Positions 49,864 to 59,849 of a stretch of 64,000 nt of DNA are shown here, piece by piece (position 1 is the stretch's first letter; the number at the start of each line of letters is the position of its first letter). The notes under the pieces are model-generated. The model was not told the origin of the DNA. It searched no databases and was given only the letters and a program-made list of their open reading frames with translations. A program made the position numbers and the translations under genes. The stretch spans positions 607,582-671,581 of the forward strand of contig NZ_JAKILB010000001.1 in NCBI RefSeq assembly GCF_023283895.1, written 5' to 3'. Origin of the DNA: Shewanella pneumatophori. GTDB taxonomy: Bacteria > Pseudomonadota > Gammaproteobacteria > Enterobacterales > Shewanellaceae.

Positions 49864-50649
49864 CTAACTCACAGATGAGCTAACTAACTCACCTTTTTGA
49901 AACAGTTTCCACTCACCAGGACTCAACACATTCCATTGCTCATCTTTAGTTAAAGGACGGGTAGCAATCACGGTAACAATGTCATTTGGTGTGGTTTCTT
50001 TATCGAAATCAATCACCACATCGGTATCAATCAATTTGGCTTTACCAAAAGGCGCACGGCGCGTGATATAACATAGATTATTACTACAGTAACTCATCAA
50101 ATGCTCACCATCGCTTAGGATCATATTAAACACACCTAAGGCGCGGATCTCATCAGCTAAAGTCGAAATATAATGGTAAACCGCTAAGCGATCTTCGGGA
50201 GCGCGATCACCAAACTTTTCTACAACTTTATCCATTATCCAACAAAAGGCCATTTCACTGTCAGTATCACCCACTGCAGCAAAACGCCGAGCGACAAACT
50301 TATCTTCATAATCACTTAATTGACCATTGTGTGCATAGGTCCAGTATTGGCCCCACAACTCACGAGTAAACGGATGAGTATTTTCAAGTGACACACAGCC
50401 ACGGTTTGCTTGGCGAATATGACTCACCACGACTTCGCTTTTTATCGGATAAGACTTAATAAGCTGTGCTACATGGGACTCACTGCTTGGGCGCGCGTCT
50501 TTAAATGTACGGCTGCCTTTACCTTCATAGAAAGTAATGCCCCAGCCATCAACATGTGGTCCGGTTACGCCACCTCTTTCGGCTAGTCCAGTGAAACTAA
50601 ATACAATATCTGTCGGAACATTGGCACTCATGGCCAGTAACTCACACAT
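49864..50649 (-). CDS. Class II glutamine amidotransferase (YafJ-like)
   Basis: 261 residues. The N-terminal nucleophile Cys2 follows the initiator Met (MCELLAMSANVPTDI). VVSHIRQANRG and THPFTRELWGQYWTYAHNGQL match Ntn-type GATase II enzymes. Members stand alone without a synthetase domain; YafJ is the E. coli counterpart. The acceptor is unknown. Also notable: DGWGITFYEGKG and AVGDTDSEMAFCWIM. Confidence 0.93.
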   Translation of the reverse strand: MCELLAMSANVPTDIVFSFTGLAERGGVTGPHVDGWGITFYEGKGSRTFKDARPSSESHVAQLIKSYPIKSEVVVSHIRQANRGCVSLENTHPFTRELWGQYWTYAHNGQLSDYEDKFVARRFAAVGDTDSEMAFCWIMDKVVEKFGDRAPEDRLAVYHYISTLADEIRALGVFNMILSDGEHLMSYCSNNLCYITRRAPFGKAKLIDTDVVIDFDKETTPNDIVTVIATRPLTKDEQWNVLSPGEWKLFQKGELVSSSVS

Positions 50650-50736
50650 TAATCTTCATCCCGCTCTATCTACAACTTGATACCTTTTATTCTAACCACT
50701 TGATCGCCTTTGGGGAATCTAAAGCGTTGCAAATAA

Positions 50737-50754
50737 TTTAAACATTTGTTTGAA
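50737..50754. promoter_or_regulatory. PsrA-like operator upstream of fadE
   Basis: TTTAAACATTTGTTTGAA is an 18-bp palindrome with 8-bp arms, one mismatch and a 2-bp centre. It fits the GAAAC-N4-GTTTC type core bound by PsrA/FadR-like TetR regulators of fatty acid degradation. It lies about 135 bp upstream of the fadE start and about 90 bp upstream of the divergent amidotransferase gene; fadE is the expected target. Confidence 0.7.
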
Positions 50755-50889
50755 AAATGCTTGTATTAAAATTAACTAAGGTTTAGATTTTATGAGACAC
50801 AGGTCTGACCACGCACTATAATTGTGAGGTAGAACCAAAAACAAGTGCCTTTAGGTCAACTTTAGGTCACGCATACAAGGAGAATTACA

Positions 50890-53337
50890 GTGACGACCCT
50901 ACTTTGGATCTTGGCAATAATAGTTGCGATAGGCGCTTTTGCTTATCTCAGAGTCTCTCTACTCACCGCCACCCTAGGCACTGCTGCGGTATTAGCAGTA
51001 GCAACCGGTATAGGTAATGCAAGCGGCCTACTTTGGCTGGTTTTTCTTGCTGTTGCACTACCACTTAATATCAGCTCATTTAGACAAAATGTTATCACCC
51101 GCCCATTACTTAAAATGTATCGCGGCATCATGCCTGAAATGTCGTCTACTGAAAAAGAAGCGATTGAAGCCGGAACCACTTGGTGGGAAGCTGATCTGTT
51201 TGCAGGCAAACCAGACTGGAGCAAACTGCATAATTATCCAAAAGCTACACTAAGTGCTGAAGAACAAGCCTTTCTAGATGGTCCCGTAGAAGAAGTTTGT
51301 CGCATGTTAAACCAGCACCAAGTTTCCCATGAGCTTGGCGATCTTCCAGAAGAAATTTGGCAATACTTAAAAGATCACGGCTTCTTTGCGATGATCATTA
51401 AAAAGAAATATGGCGGTTTAGAATACTCAGCTTATGCACAATCTCGTGTACTGCAAAAGCTTGCAGGTTTAAGCAGCGAATTAGCATCCACCGTTGGTGT
51501 ACCTAACTCTTTAGGCCCTGGTGAGCTACTTCAGCATTACGGCACTAAAGCTCAGCAAGACCATTATCTGCCCCGCCTTGCTCAAGGCCTAGAAGTACCA
51601 TGTTTTGCCTTAACTAGCCCTGAAGCGGGTAGTGATGCAGGTGCTATCCCTGATTTTGGCATCGTCTGTAAAGGCGAATGGGAAGGTGAAGAAGTACTAG
51701 GGATGAAGCTCACTTGGAACAAGCGCTATATTACCCTTGCGCCAGTGGCAACGGTTCTCGGTCTTGCATTCAAACTTAGAGATCCAGACCAATTATTGGG
51801 TAACCAAGAAGATTTAGGCATTACCTGCGCCCTTATTCCAACAGACATTGAAGGTGTTGAAACCGGTCGCCGTCACTTCCCGCTTAACTGCATGTTCCAA
51901 AATGGCCCAACACGCGGTAATGAAGTCTTTGTACCACTTAGCTTTATTATTGGCGGCGCTGAAATGGCCGGCCAAGGCTGGAGAATGCTAGTTGAGTGTT
52001 TATCTGTTGGTCGCGGCATTACTCTGCCATCAAACTCTGCAGGTGGCATTAAAACCGCCGCACTAGCAACGGGTGCATATGCTCGTATTCGTCGTCAATT
52101 TAAGCTACCAATTGGTAAACTTGAAGGTATTGAAGAGCCAATGGCGCGTATTGGTGGTAACGCTTACCTAATGGACGCGGTAACCTCTTTAACTACAACG
52201 GGTATCGACCTTGGTGAAAAGCCATCAGTGATCTCAGCTATTGTGAAATATCATCTCACCGACAGAATGCAAAAGTGCGTTATCGATGCTATGGATATTC
52301 ACGGTGGTAAAGGTGTGTGCTTAGGCCCGAATAACTATTTAGGTCGCGGCTACCAAGCAGCGCCAATTGCGATTACTGTTGAGGGTGCCAACATTCTGAC
52401 CCGTTCAATGATTATTTATGGCCAAGGTGCAATTCGCTGTCATCCATATGTATTAGCTGAAATGGAGTCGGCATTTGATCCAGATGCAAGCAAAGGTTTA
52501 CGTGACTTTGATGCAGCTATCTTTGGCCACATTGGCTTTACCACCAGCAACCTTGTACGTAGTTTCTGGATGGGCTTAACTTCAAGCCGCTTCTCTAACG
52601 CGCCATATTCAGATAAAACTAAACGCTACTATCAACAAATGAACCGCTTTAGTGCCAACTTAGCACTGCTATCAGACTTAGCGATGGCAACTCTTGGTGG
52701 CAACCTTAAGCGTAAAGAGCGTATTTCAGCGCGCCTTGGTGACTTACTCAGTCAACTGTATCTTGCATCAGCAACACTTAAACGTTATGAAGATGAGGGC
52801 CGTTTAACTGAAGATCTACCATTAGTTCAATGGGCTGTTGAAGATTCACTCTACAAACTGCAATCTTCACTCGATGAGTTACTGGATAACTTCCCAATGG
52901 GCTTAGGTATTGCACTACGTGCAGTGATCTTCCCATTTGGCCGCCCACTTAAACGCCCAAGCGACGTGCTGGACCACAAGGTGGCTAAAATCATGCAAAC
53001 GCCTTGTGCCAGCCGTGACCGTTTAGGCAAAGGTCAATTCTGGACTGCAAGTGAGCATAACGCTGTGGGGATTCAAGAAGAAACCTTTAAAGATATCTTG
53101 GCTTCAGAGCCTATCTACGACAAAGTCTGTAAAGCTGCAGGTAAACGCCTACCCTTTATGTGGCTAGATAAAGTGGCAGCAGAAGGAAAAGCGCTTGGTG
53201 TACTAAGCGAAGCCGAAGTGGCGCTTCTAGAGCGTGCTGAAATAGGTCGTATGAAGTCTATCAATGTTGATGACTTTGACCCTGAAGAGCTAAAAGCACG
53301 CACGCTTGAATACGCTAAGCAGTTTGAGGCAGCCTAG
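50890..53337 (+). CDS. fadE: FadE, acyl-CoA dehydrogenase
   Basis: 815 residues, matching the E. coli FadE length (814). The start is GTG, with AAGGAGA just upstream. Two N-terminal TM helices (about 1-60) anchor it. The dehydrogenase core has [38 protein letters not shown], and the C-terminal [20 protein letters not shown] and [21 protein letters not shown] FadE-specific C-terminal domain follows. It catalyses the first step of beta-oxidation, passing electrons to ETF. The PsrA-like operator suggests fatty-acid-responsive control. Confidence 0.97.
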   Translation: MTTLLWILAIIVAIGAFAYLRVSLLTATLGTAAVLAVATGIGNASGLLWLVFLAVALPLNISSFRQNVITRPLLKMYRGIMPEMSSTEKEAIEAGTTWWEADLFAGKPDWSKLHNYPKATLSAEEQAFLDGPVEEVCRMLNQHQVSHELGDLPEEIWQYLKDHGFFAMIIKKKYGGLEYSAYAQSRVLQKLAGLSSELASTVGVPNSLGPGELLQHYGTKAQQDHYLPRLAQGLEVPCFALTSPEAGSDAGAIPDFGIVCKGEWEGEEVLGMKLTWNKRYITLAPVATVLGLAFKLRDPDQLLGNQEDLGITCALIPTDIEGVETGRRHFPLNCMFQNGPTRGNEVFVPLSFIIGGAEMAGQGWRMLVECLSVGRGITLPSNSAGGIKTAALATGAYARIRRQFKLPIGKLEGIEEPMARIGGNAYLMDAVTSLTTTGIDLGEKPSVISAIVKYHLTDRMQKCVIDAMDIHGGKGVCLGPNNYLGRGYQAAPIAITVEGANILTRSMIIYGQGAIRCHPYVLAEMESAFDPDASKGLRDFDAAIFGHIGFTTSNLVRSFWMGLTSSRFSNAPYSDKTKRYYQQMNRFSANLALLSDLAMATLGGNLKRKERISARLGDLLSQLYLASATLKRYEDEGRLTEDLPLVQWAVEDSLYKLQSSLDELLDNFPMGLGIALRAVIFPFGRPLKRPSDVLDHKVAKIMQTPCASRDRLGKGQFWTASEHNAVGIQEETFKDILASEPIYDKVCKAAGKRLPFMWLDKVAAEGKALGVLSEAEVALLERAEIGRMKSINVDDFDPEELKARTLEYAKQFEAA

Positions 53338-53392
53338 CCTTTAACCAATAACTAGGTTCATTACGCCTAGGTTAATTGCTAAGCAAAAATAC

Positions 53393-53430
53393 TAAAAAGG
53401 CTTAAGTTTAATCACTTAAGCCTTTTTTTA
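53393..53430. terminator. Bidirectional terminator after fadE
   Basis: AAAGGCTTAAG-TTTAATCA-CTTAAGCCTTT followed by TTTTA; the left flank is A-rich. It serves fadE and the convergent DUF3861 gene. Confidence 0.92.
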
Positions 53431-53458
53431 TTTGCAGCTATCTTTAAAAATTACCGAT

Positions 53459-53743
53459 TTATTGTTTCTTCAATTGTTTCATAAAGTCTGTCATATGCGG
53501 TTTGAACTGTTTAAACAGCTCTACATCGCGATTGTTTAACATGACTTCACCAAAGAGTTTTAACCCCACAGCAAAAGCCATGGCATCCGCTTCTTCTAGG
53601 TCCATTTTAACTTTGATCATCTCGACAATCTTAAAAATATCGTCATGATTACGCGTCTCAAACGCTAAGCGGCTGTTATCGATAGCCTGTCCTTTAGCAT
53701 CTTCTAAGTGCTCTAGAGTGACTTTATATAAATGGCCCTTCAT
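53459..53743 (-). CDS. DUF3861 family small protein
   Basis: 94 residues: LYKVTLEHLEDAKG, LAFETRNHDDIFKIVEMIK, AMAFAVGLKLFGEVML and FMTDFMKQLKK-like C-terminus, the DUF3861 blocks. No function is known. A likely ribosome site (AAAGGAG) precedes the ATG. It stands alone between a terminator and a GNAT gene read on the same strand. Confidence 0.85.
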   Translation of the reverse strand: MKGHLYKVTLEHLEDAKGQAIDNSRLAFETRNHDDIFKIVEMIKVKMDLEEADAMAFAVGLKLFGEVMLNNRDVELFKQFKPHMTDFMKQLKKQ

Positions 53744-53791
53744 AATTAACTCCTTTGTAGAGTAATAAATAGGGTTAAAGTTGACTCACCA

Positions 53792-54226
53792 TTAACTAAC
53801 CACTTTACCCAACTCAAACTGCATATAAAAAAATCGTTCATCTTGCTGCTGGACACTAAAGCCAAAGCGCTGGTAAAGCCTGACCGCTGGGCTAAGTTGA
53901 AACACTTTAAGCTCAATACATTTTAAGCTCGCATGCTCAGCTATGCGCACGACTTCCATTAGTACCTGCTTGCCAATGCCTCTATTTTGAAAATGGCTAT
54001 CAATTTGCAGATCACGAAGCTGACAAACGTTAGCTGCAACTGACAACCTCAATATCCCAACGACCTCACCATCGAGTGAGATCTGCAGGTTATTCAAATC
54101 CTTTGTCATGGTTAAGATAGTTGTACTATCCCAGTCTAGCCGGTACTTTTTATAGTATGGCTGCATATTGGTTAAGGTAAGCTCCGCTGCGCCAGCTAAA
54201 TCTTTAGCGGTTGATAATTCAATCAA
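53792..54226 (-). CDS. GNAT family N-acetyltransferase
   Basis: 144 residues. The acetyl-CoA loop is QNRGIGKQVLMEVVR, preceded by the beta strand VCQLRDLQIDSHF and followed by LKVFQLSPAVRLYQRFGF. The acceptor substrate cannot be named. Confidence 0.9.
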   Translation of the reverse strand: MIELSTAKDLAGAAELTLTNMQPYYKKYRLDWDSTTILTMTKDLNNLQISLDGEVVGILRLSVAANVCQLRDLQIDSHFQNRGIGKQVLMEVVRIAEHASLKCIELKVFQLSPAVRLYQRFGFSVQQQDERFFYMQFELGKVVS

Positions 54227-54398
54227 AGCTTCTCCTTTATTTGCCGTTTAGATTTGAGACTTTATCAAATTAACAAACTATTGAAGTTAACGCTAAAACG
54301 CATTGGCTAGCAACTCGCATTGCCGTACTGGAAGCTCGCTAAAGGACTTAATCCAAAGCCCTTTCATAAACTGAATAATATGCAGCTCTTAAACAACA

Positions 54399-55685
54399 CT
54401 AGGCAGCTAAATCTAATGCTTGTTCTCGTAGGTAATCCATGCCAGCTAAGAAACCACTGAACATTTTTAACGCAATAAACTGCCCAGACTCGGTTGTTCT
54501 ATAGCTATCACCATCTTTTATTAACGCGCCAGATGCTAATAAATAGATCAACTCTAACGGGAACGCCTGCCATAAGCTTTTACCAGTATGCGCCTTAAAG
54601 AGTGCATTATCTAAATGACCTTTGCCCATCATAATCATTAAATGGTGTTGGTTAATTGACTTATTGCTCAACATTTTATGATGACTAGTACCAACATTGC
54701 CTTGATTAATCAGTTGAATATAGCCATCAATATCAAAGCTAGATACTTGAAATTGTTGGCCAAAACGGCCAAAAGCGCCAGAGCCAACACCAAAGCAGTT
54801 TTCACCATCAAGAACATATTTATTCTCAACATGCTGGCCAAAGTTACGGCTATATGTCCAAGGGAACTCCATCGTATAACGGTCAGACATTGCCTGTTTA
54901 ACCGCTAAAAACTGCGGCCACAAATCTCTAGGCTCCCCCGCTAAACATTTAGACTTTTTACGACTCTTACCAATTCCTAGCGTCAATGGGTAGGTAGTGA
55001 TTTGATCTGGTTCAAGTTGGATCATCCGTGAAATATCAGCAACTACGCTGTCTGGTGTTTGGCCTTTAAAGCCGTACATTAGGTCAACATTCACCGTCGG
55101 GAAAAGCTCAATCCCCTTTTGGATATCAATCGCTTGTTCATCGCCTGAGCCAAATTTTTCAAAGCGACCACTGGCTTTTAATATATTGTCATCAAAGCTC
55201 TGCAGGCCTATAGACATTCTATCAACCAAACCATTAAGCAATTCGGGGTTGCCGGTTTTAAAATAGCTAGGATCGGTTTCACACGAAACTTCACGCACAT
55301 GGGTTAAACTTTTAATAAGCTCAATAGTTTTAACTAACTCGTCTTCTAAGATAGTGGTGGTTCCGCCACCAATATATACACGATTAAACCGTAAGCCAGC
55401 TGCAATAACTCGTCTGATCTCTTTACGCAGTGCCTCAAAGTAAATCAGAGCTTTTTGTTGGTTATATTTAATTTTATGAAACGAGCAAAAACGGCACAAT
55501 GTGTGACAAAAAGGAATATGAATATAGAGGGTTTCTATATGCTGCTCGTTGGTGAAGCCTACGGATGATTGCCCAAGTGGAAATGCTCTTGCGTCCGCTA
55601 AACTTAGCGACTGCATAATGGTATGTTGCATAACAATATCAAGGCTTTGTGTTGCTAAAGATAAACGTAAATCGGCAAATGACAT
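54399..55685 (-). CDS. HemN-like radical SAM protein (coproporphyrinogen oxidase family, not classical HemN)
   Basis: 428 residues. The radical SAM cluster motif is CHTLCRFCSF (CX3CX2C) in YIHIPFCHTLCRFCSFHK, followed by RVYIGGGTTTILED, SCETDPSY, RMSIGLQSF and NVDLMYGFKGQT, all HemN-family blocks. The C-terminal HemN domain is present. Proteins of this kind include HutW/ChuW haem-ring-opening methyltransferases and class C methylases of natural-product pathways. A Fur-like box upstream favours iron or haem control; the neighbouring KAS III operon favours a biosynthetic role. The exact subtype is undecided. AGGTGAG precedes the ATG. Confidence 0.85.
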   Translation of the reverse strand: MSFADLRLSLATQSLDIVMQHTIMQSLSLADARAFPLGQSSVGFTNEQHIETLYIHIPFCHTLCRFCSFHKIKYNQQKALIYFEALRKEIRRVIAAGLRFNRVYIGGGTTTILEDELVKTIELIKSLTHVREVSCETDPSYFKTGNPELLNGLVDRMSIGLQSFDDNILKASGRFEKFGSGDEQAIDIQKGIELFPTVNVDLMYGFKGQTPDSVVADISRMIQLEPDQITTYPLTLGIGKSRKKSKCLAGEPRDLWPQFLAVKQAMSDRYTMEFPWTYSRNFGQHVENKYVLDGENCFGVGSGAFGRFGQQFQVSSFDIDGYIQLINQGNVGTSHHKMLSNKSINQHHLMIMMGKGHLDNALFKAHTGKSLWQAFPLELIYLLASGALIKDGDSYRTTESGQFIALKMFSGFLAGMDYLREQALDLAA

Positions 55686-56042
55686 AACTCACCTTGTGAT
55701 GATGAATTTACCTGTCTCCAGGTAAGTAGGTGATTATTACCTTACCCCTGAGCAATATAGAAAAGTGTGTTATATGGCTGATGTTGATATTTTTTTTTAG
55801 ATTTTACGGCAGCTAGATCACATAAAAGCAATGAACATTTCGACTGTTATTTTTTGTATCATGATAACCATCATCACCGTTGATTTACGACGTTCGAAAA
55901 GAGAGTGATTTTCAGAGTAAATAAGTAATGGTATGAATAGATAAATGCCAATTTAAAGTGTATTTTGCATATCTGAAACGACTAATTAACTGCTATCCGC
56001 AAAATGGGTCAGCGTTTAACATCAACATTGGTAACTAAGCTT
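55686..56042. other. Intergenic region, 357 bp
   Basis: Upstream of the HemN-like gene and downstream of the GNAT gene. It contains a Fur-like box and AT-rich promoter sequence, including a run of nine Ts at 55790-55798. No gene is seen. Confidence 0.45.
55862..55876. promoter_or_regulatory. Fur-like box upstream of the HemN-like gene
   Basis: TGATAACCATCATCA matches 12 of 15 positions of the 7-1-7 Fur pattern TGATAAT-N-ATTATCA. It lies 177 bp upstream of the start codon. This is a candidate only. Confidence 0.45.
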
Positions 56043-56525
56043 TCATACTAGCAAGTTTTTATACATAGACACACAATCTAGACTTATTCCTCTAGGTGAA
56101 TGATAACTTGATACTTGCTCGCCGATAAAACCACAACCGCGGTAAAATGGTGCAGCGTTTAAGGTCGAATCAAGCTTAATACTTGGGAGGTTATGCTCAA
56201 TTGCAAGCGCTTCTAAAAATGCTAGCATCTGCTTAGCTGCGCCCTTACCAAAAAACTCTGGCTCAACAAAAATTGCATCTAGCATTCCAGATGTAATATT
56301 AAGTTTACCGCTTCCAATCACCTGCCCTGCAACCACTGATACATAGAAGTTATCAATAACATCACGAGTAAACTCAGTTGTTACCGTGCCTTGTGTCCAA
56401 AACTTGATTTGCTCCTCTGAGTAAAAGCCTGTGCACTTAGCAATAATACTGCGACTACGTAGCGCAAAAATGGCGTCAACATCTGAGTTTTGCGCTTTTC
56501 TGATAGCAATCATTTCCTTAGACAA
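56043..56525 (-). CDS. GNAT family N-acetyltransferase
   Basis: 160 residues: IRKAQNSDVDAIFALRSRS, LDAIFVEPEFFGKGAAKQML (acetyl-CoA loop with EFFGKGAAKQM), and NAAPFYRGCGFIGE. It is the last gene of the leftward KAS III operon, 39 bp after the alpha/beta hydrolase gene, so it may tailor the same product. The acceptor is unknown. Confidence 0.88.
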   Translation of the reverse strand: MSKEMIAIRKAQNSDVDAIFALRSRSIIAKCTGFYSEEQIKFWTQGTVTTEFTRDVIDNFYVSVVAGQVIGSGKLNITSGMLDAIFVEPEFFGKGAAKQMLAFLEALAIEHNLPSIKLDSTLNAAPFYRGCGFIGEQVSSYHSPRGISLDCVSMYKNLLV

Positions 56526-56564
56526 CCTTTGTTAAACGTTCAATATTATTAATACTATTGATTA

Positions 56565-57119
56565 CTATCTTTTAATCGCTTTAGCAATAACGTCAACACC
56601 GAATTGAAAGCCTTGTTGGTCATAAGCCTGTGAGCTTTTATTCATAAACCCATGTTGGTAGGGAGTCACTTGCAGTTCAAGATTATCAAAGTTACTAATA
56701 ATGGCCTCAACTTCATTCACGTTAAAGCCAGGTTCTTGTTGAGGGAAAATAACTTCCATTTTAGCGATAGGTTTAGCAGCTAAATATTGGTGGATACGAG
56801 TCGGATAAAAGCAGCGAAAGAGCTTATTTTTTGCTTTCAGCTCACCAGATAAACGCCAGGCTACATTGGCTCCAGCGCTAAAGCCAATGATCAGATCAGG
56901 CTCAAGTTGATGAAATAACGCCTCAGCCAACAAATAGTAATCTTCATGGCCACAACGCTCAATAAACGACCGATAAGCTTGTTGCTCATTTGCAAAATAA
57001 TTGCGCTCACCTGCATAAGGGTCGATGACATGAACCAAATCAATGTTGTTTATATTTGAAATCAATAAGTCACTAGACTCACATACTCCAAATATGTCGG
57101 TAATTATCATTACTTTCAT
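56565..57119 (-). CDS. Alpha/beta hydrolase (dienelactone hydrolase-like)
   Basis: 184 residues from ATG 57119 (MKVMIITDIFGVCE), the usual opening of this family; a GTG at 57155 gives 12 more residues, and neither start has an ideal ribosome site. Nucleophile Ser lies in LIIGFSAGANVAWRL and a probable catalytic His in TPYQHGFMN. A thioesterase, esterase or lactone-hydrolase role in the KAS III operon is plausible. It lies 86 bp after the 285-residue gene. Confidence 0.8.
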   Translation of the reverse strand: MKVMIITDIFGVCESSDLLISNINNIDLVHVIDPYAGERNYFANEQQAYRSFIERCGHEDYYLLAEALFHQLEPDLIIGFSAGANVAWRLSGELKAKNKLFRCFYPTRIHQYLAAKPIAKMEVIFPQQEPGFNVNEVEAIISNFDNLELQVTPYQHGFMNKSSQAYDQQGFQFGVDVIAKAIKR

Positions 57120-57205
57120 ATCGTCATCAATCCTCGTTAATACAGGGTTAGTCACCTAAAGGCCGAATAAGTACATCACTCCATTGCTGCAAACTAACAT
57201 TGAGC

Positions 57206-58063
57206 TTAGCGTGCTGATTCTTTATTCTTATTCGTACATGCCTCAGATTTTCTTATCTGCTCCAATTCTGCGTATAAGTATTCGGTAAAAAAACCATGCA
57301 TCAAAAACCGCTGGCTTAGATCCCATGGGCCAACTAAATAGTGTGGGTATTTGTTATAGGCCATCTCAACGATTTCAGGTTTATCAATGATCCGACCAAT
57401 ACGGATTGCAATTGACTGATCTAGATTAAAACCGTTAATTGCATCTCGGTACTCATCGCGTTTGAGTAGAAAACAAAACAGGCACATAAATAATGCGTGA
57501 GCCGTTTCAAAGTCAATCACTTGGCTAGCTTTACGCTCAAGTTGAAAAGCTTGCATATCTATTGCTTGCCAACGCTGCCACGTTAACGCCGAGCGCGGTT
57601 TACATTCGGCCTCTTTAGCATCACCAAAATGATAAAAGGCATCAAATAGCTCTTGGTCATGCTTAACAAATGTATCGCGCAGCATGTCATCAACACACTT
57701 AGGGTAAAGATCGACGAATACCGATTTACCTGAGTTTTCAGACAAGAAGTTAAGTACATTCGATTCAGTAGCAAAGTGCCTTAAAATAAGAAGGTTGGCT
57801 TCAGGGGAGACTAGATTCTTACAAAACCAGCAGATCATCTTTTGCAGTAAAGTATGCCCACTAAACTGCGGGAAAGGTAAACGCTTTAAAAACCAAGTTA
57901 GATGCAACAATAGCGCAAAAAACAGCTGTAATATCGGTCTTAATGTCCAGCGAAAAGGATTATCAAGATCTTTAATCCAAAGCGCTAATGCGACCTTTTC
58001 TATCGGCAATGAATTATCTGCAGCAATTGCACGGATAAATGCACTCTGGCGTTGCTTAGTCAC
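57206..58063 (-). CDS. Unknown protein of the KAS III operon
   Basis: 285 residues, not recognised. GTG start with AGGAG seven bases upstream; it overlaps the diiron gene by 8 bp. A hydrophobic stretch (about 38-60, FRWTLRPILQLFFALLLHLTWFL) suggests membrane association. The rest is helical with many aromatic, Cys and His residues (MICWFCKNLV, ANLLILRHFATESNVLNFLS). The C-terminus is polar. Conservation within this operon elsewhere would decide whether it is part of the pathway. Confidence 0.7.
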   Translation of the reverse strand: MTKQRQSAFIRAIAADNSLPIEKVALALWIKDLDNPFRWTLRPILQLFFALLLHLTWFLKRLPFPQFSGHTLLQKMICWFCKNLVSPEANLLILRHFATESNVLNFLSENSGKSVFVDLYPKCVDDMLRDTFVKHDQELFDAFYHFGDAKEAECKPRSALTWQRWQAIDMQAFQLERKASQVIDFETAHALFMCLFCFLLKRDEYRDAINGFNLDQSIAIRIGRIIDKPEIVEMAYNKYPHYLVGPWDLSQRFLMHGFFTEYLYAELEQIRKSEACTNKNKESAR

Positions 58064-58739
58064 TATCTATCTCCTCAAGTTGCAAGATATAAAGCCTCGC
58101 AACCACTTTTGCGGTGCGCGCTATCGCCTTAATCGCTGCGTCATTGGTCGCTACACGATCTACTAACTTATATAACTCTTCTAGATGATGCTCATCGTTT
58201 TCACCATGGTAGCGCATAAACCGCGTGGCAGATTGAGGCAAATTAAGCTGCTCTTCAACTAATTCAGCCCACTTGCCAGCCATCTTGTTGCCTAAGCCTT
58301 CGATAATCCACATAGCACCAATAAGATCAATGGGGTTTTCTTGACTAGCACGATACATAAGAAAACCGTGCAGTGCTTCAGAGCCAATATTTTTGCTGGC
58401 AGCTTGAATCACGCTGACATCACCTCCGGTTGCAAGGTAATCACTTTCTAATAATAAAAAGTCTTTATGCTCGTCTTTAGCGTGACCAATTACCATTGAG
58501 CGCACATCAGCATAATCGCGATTAAAACTAGAGGCACAACGGGTGATCCAACGTGAGCCCTCAATCACCTGTTGGCGCAGGTTAAGCAGTAGTTTTTGGT
58601 AGTCTTGATGACTTAGTCTATTCTGCTCTAAGCGCTTAACGATAGGCGCCTTGGATAACGCAAGGTCGAAATCAAACCAAATCTTAAGTAATGACTGCAA
58701 GCAGGCTTGGCCCGAAGCTGTTAATACATGATCTGCCAT
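58056..58739 (-). CDS. Haem-oxygenase-like diiron oxidase (iron-containing redox enzyme family)
   Basis: 227 residues, all helical. Candidate metal ligands are H86/E90/H91 in IGHAKDEHKDF, E147 in MWIIEGLGNKM, and H178/D182/H185 in RYHGENDEHHLEEL, whose His-x3-Asp-x2-His spacing matches that of CADD/UndA-type haem-oxygenase-like diiron enzymes. Known relatives perform oxidative C-C or N-oxygenation chemistry on fatty acids and amino acids. It lies 3 bp after the KAS III gene and overlaps the next gene by 8 bp. The substrate is not known; the KAS III product is the obvious candidate. Confidence 0.82.
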   Translation of the reverse strand: MADHVLTASGQACLQSLLKIWFDFDLALSKAPIVKRLEQNRLSHQDYQKLLLNLRQQVIEGSRWITRCASSFNRDYADVRSMVIGHAKDEHKDFLLLESDYLATGGDVSVIQAASKNIGSEALHGFLMYRASQENPIDLIGAMWIIEGLGNKMAGKWAELVEEQLNLPQSATRFMRYHGENDEHHLEELYKLVDRVATNDAAIKAIARTAKVVARLYILQLEEIDSD

Positions 58740-58742
58740 TGT

Positions 58743-59849
58743 CTACTCCACTACAGTTAAGTGCATATAAGCACAATTGAATCGGCCGCTTTCCGGCACC
58801 ATGCAAAACAGGGTTTCGCCCACAGTTAAAGAATGGCTCGATAGAAATTCATCTAACATAATAAAAATGGAGGCGCAGCCAGTGTTACCGCGCTCATAAA
58901 GGTTGGTGTACCATTTATCTTCAGGGATCTGCACACCGGCAACGCTAAGCATATCGACAATCTTGCTTTTAAAGTAAGCCGATGAAAAATGACATAACAC
59001 ATGGTCAACTTCATCGACGTTAAACATCTTATCTTGCTGTAACTTTAAAAAACCATTCACACCAACGGCAACAATATTTTCGAGTAAGCGCACGTCTTGA
59101 CGTAATAACAGCGCTCCGGCCTGCTCTGCCTCGCTGTAGGTTGCAAAATCCTGCCAGCTTTTATCACTGTCTTTTGGCATACCAACTGACATACAAACCG
59201 GATATACATCTGCATGTGAAAAGCTTTTTATCCAATCAATACGCAGACTTTTACCGGTTTTTCTCGGTTGATTCTCTAGCAATAGCGCACCTGCACCATC
59301 TGATAGCATCCAGCGTAAAAACTCAGCATTAAAATCAATTTCATTGCCAGCAACTTGCTCATATCGCGTATGTTTAAATAAGCGAGATGCCAGTTCGCTG
59401 GCGATCACTAAAGCATTTTTAGTCTCTTGGGCTTTAATATTGGTATAAGCGGCTTTAAGCGCCATCATGCTGCTTGAACAAATCCCGTGACTGGTTTGTA
59501 GCTCAACACTGCTAATATCTAGCTCTGCTTGAATCATGCTACCAAAGCCTGGTAAGACTAAGTCCCCCTGACTCGTGGCAACACTGAGCATTTCTACCTG
59601 ATTAGGAGATATATAGCTGTTACCTAAACAACTTTTGCCCGCATTAGCAGCCATTTCACTGTTTGAAATTTGTGTTTCTTGTTGCTGGTTTATCGCGTAA
59701 TGACGAGTTTTGATGCCATTAGACTGTAAAATCTTCCGCTTTAGGCGGCTTTTTTTGCCATTAACTAAACCTAAGATAGTCTCAATCTCATCGTTATTTA
59801 TGGCAGGCCCAGGCAGGAAGTGCCCGGTACTATTGATATATACACTCAA
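58743..59849 (-). CDS. Beta-ketoacyl-ACP synthase III-like enzyme
   Basis: 368 residues of the FabH/thiolase-III fold. The catalytic triad is intact: C124 in SHGICSSSMMAL, H287 in VLCHFSSAYFKSK (in place of HQAN), and N322 in ERGNTGCASIF. YINSTGHFLPG opens the protein. It starts at TTG 59849, which overlaps the upstream stop (TTGA); a GTG two codons on is possible. It is longer than FabH (about 320) and stands outside a fab operon, which points to secondary acyl condensation rather than housekeeping synthesis. Confidence 0.9.
   Translation of the reverse strand: MSVYINSTGHFLPGPAINNDEIETILGLVNGKKSRLKRKILQSNGIKTRHYAINQQQETQISNSEMAANAGKSCLGNSYISPNQVEMLSVATSQGDLVLPGFGSMIQAELDISSVELQTSHGICSSSMMALKAAYTNIKAQETKNALVIASELASRLFKHTRYEQVAGNEIDFNAEFLRWMLSDGAGALLLENQPRKTGKSLRIDWIKSFSHADVYPVCMSVGMPKDSDKSWQDFATYSEAEQAGALLLRQDVRLLENIVAVGVNGFLKLQQDKMFNVDEVDHVLCHFSSAYFKSKIVDMLSVAGVQIPEDKWYTNLYERGNTGCASIFIMLDEFLSSHSLTVGETLFCMVPESGRFNCAYMHLTVVE

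Noticed and set aside
58743..59849. KAS III gene as housekeeping fabH
   Set aside because: It lies away from any fab genes, is longer than FabH, has HFSS instead of HQAN and is coupled to a diiron enzyme gene.
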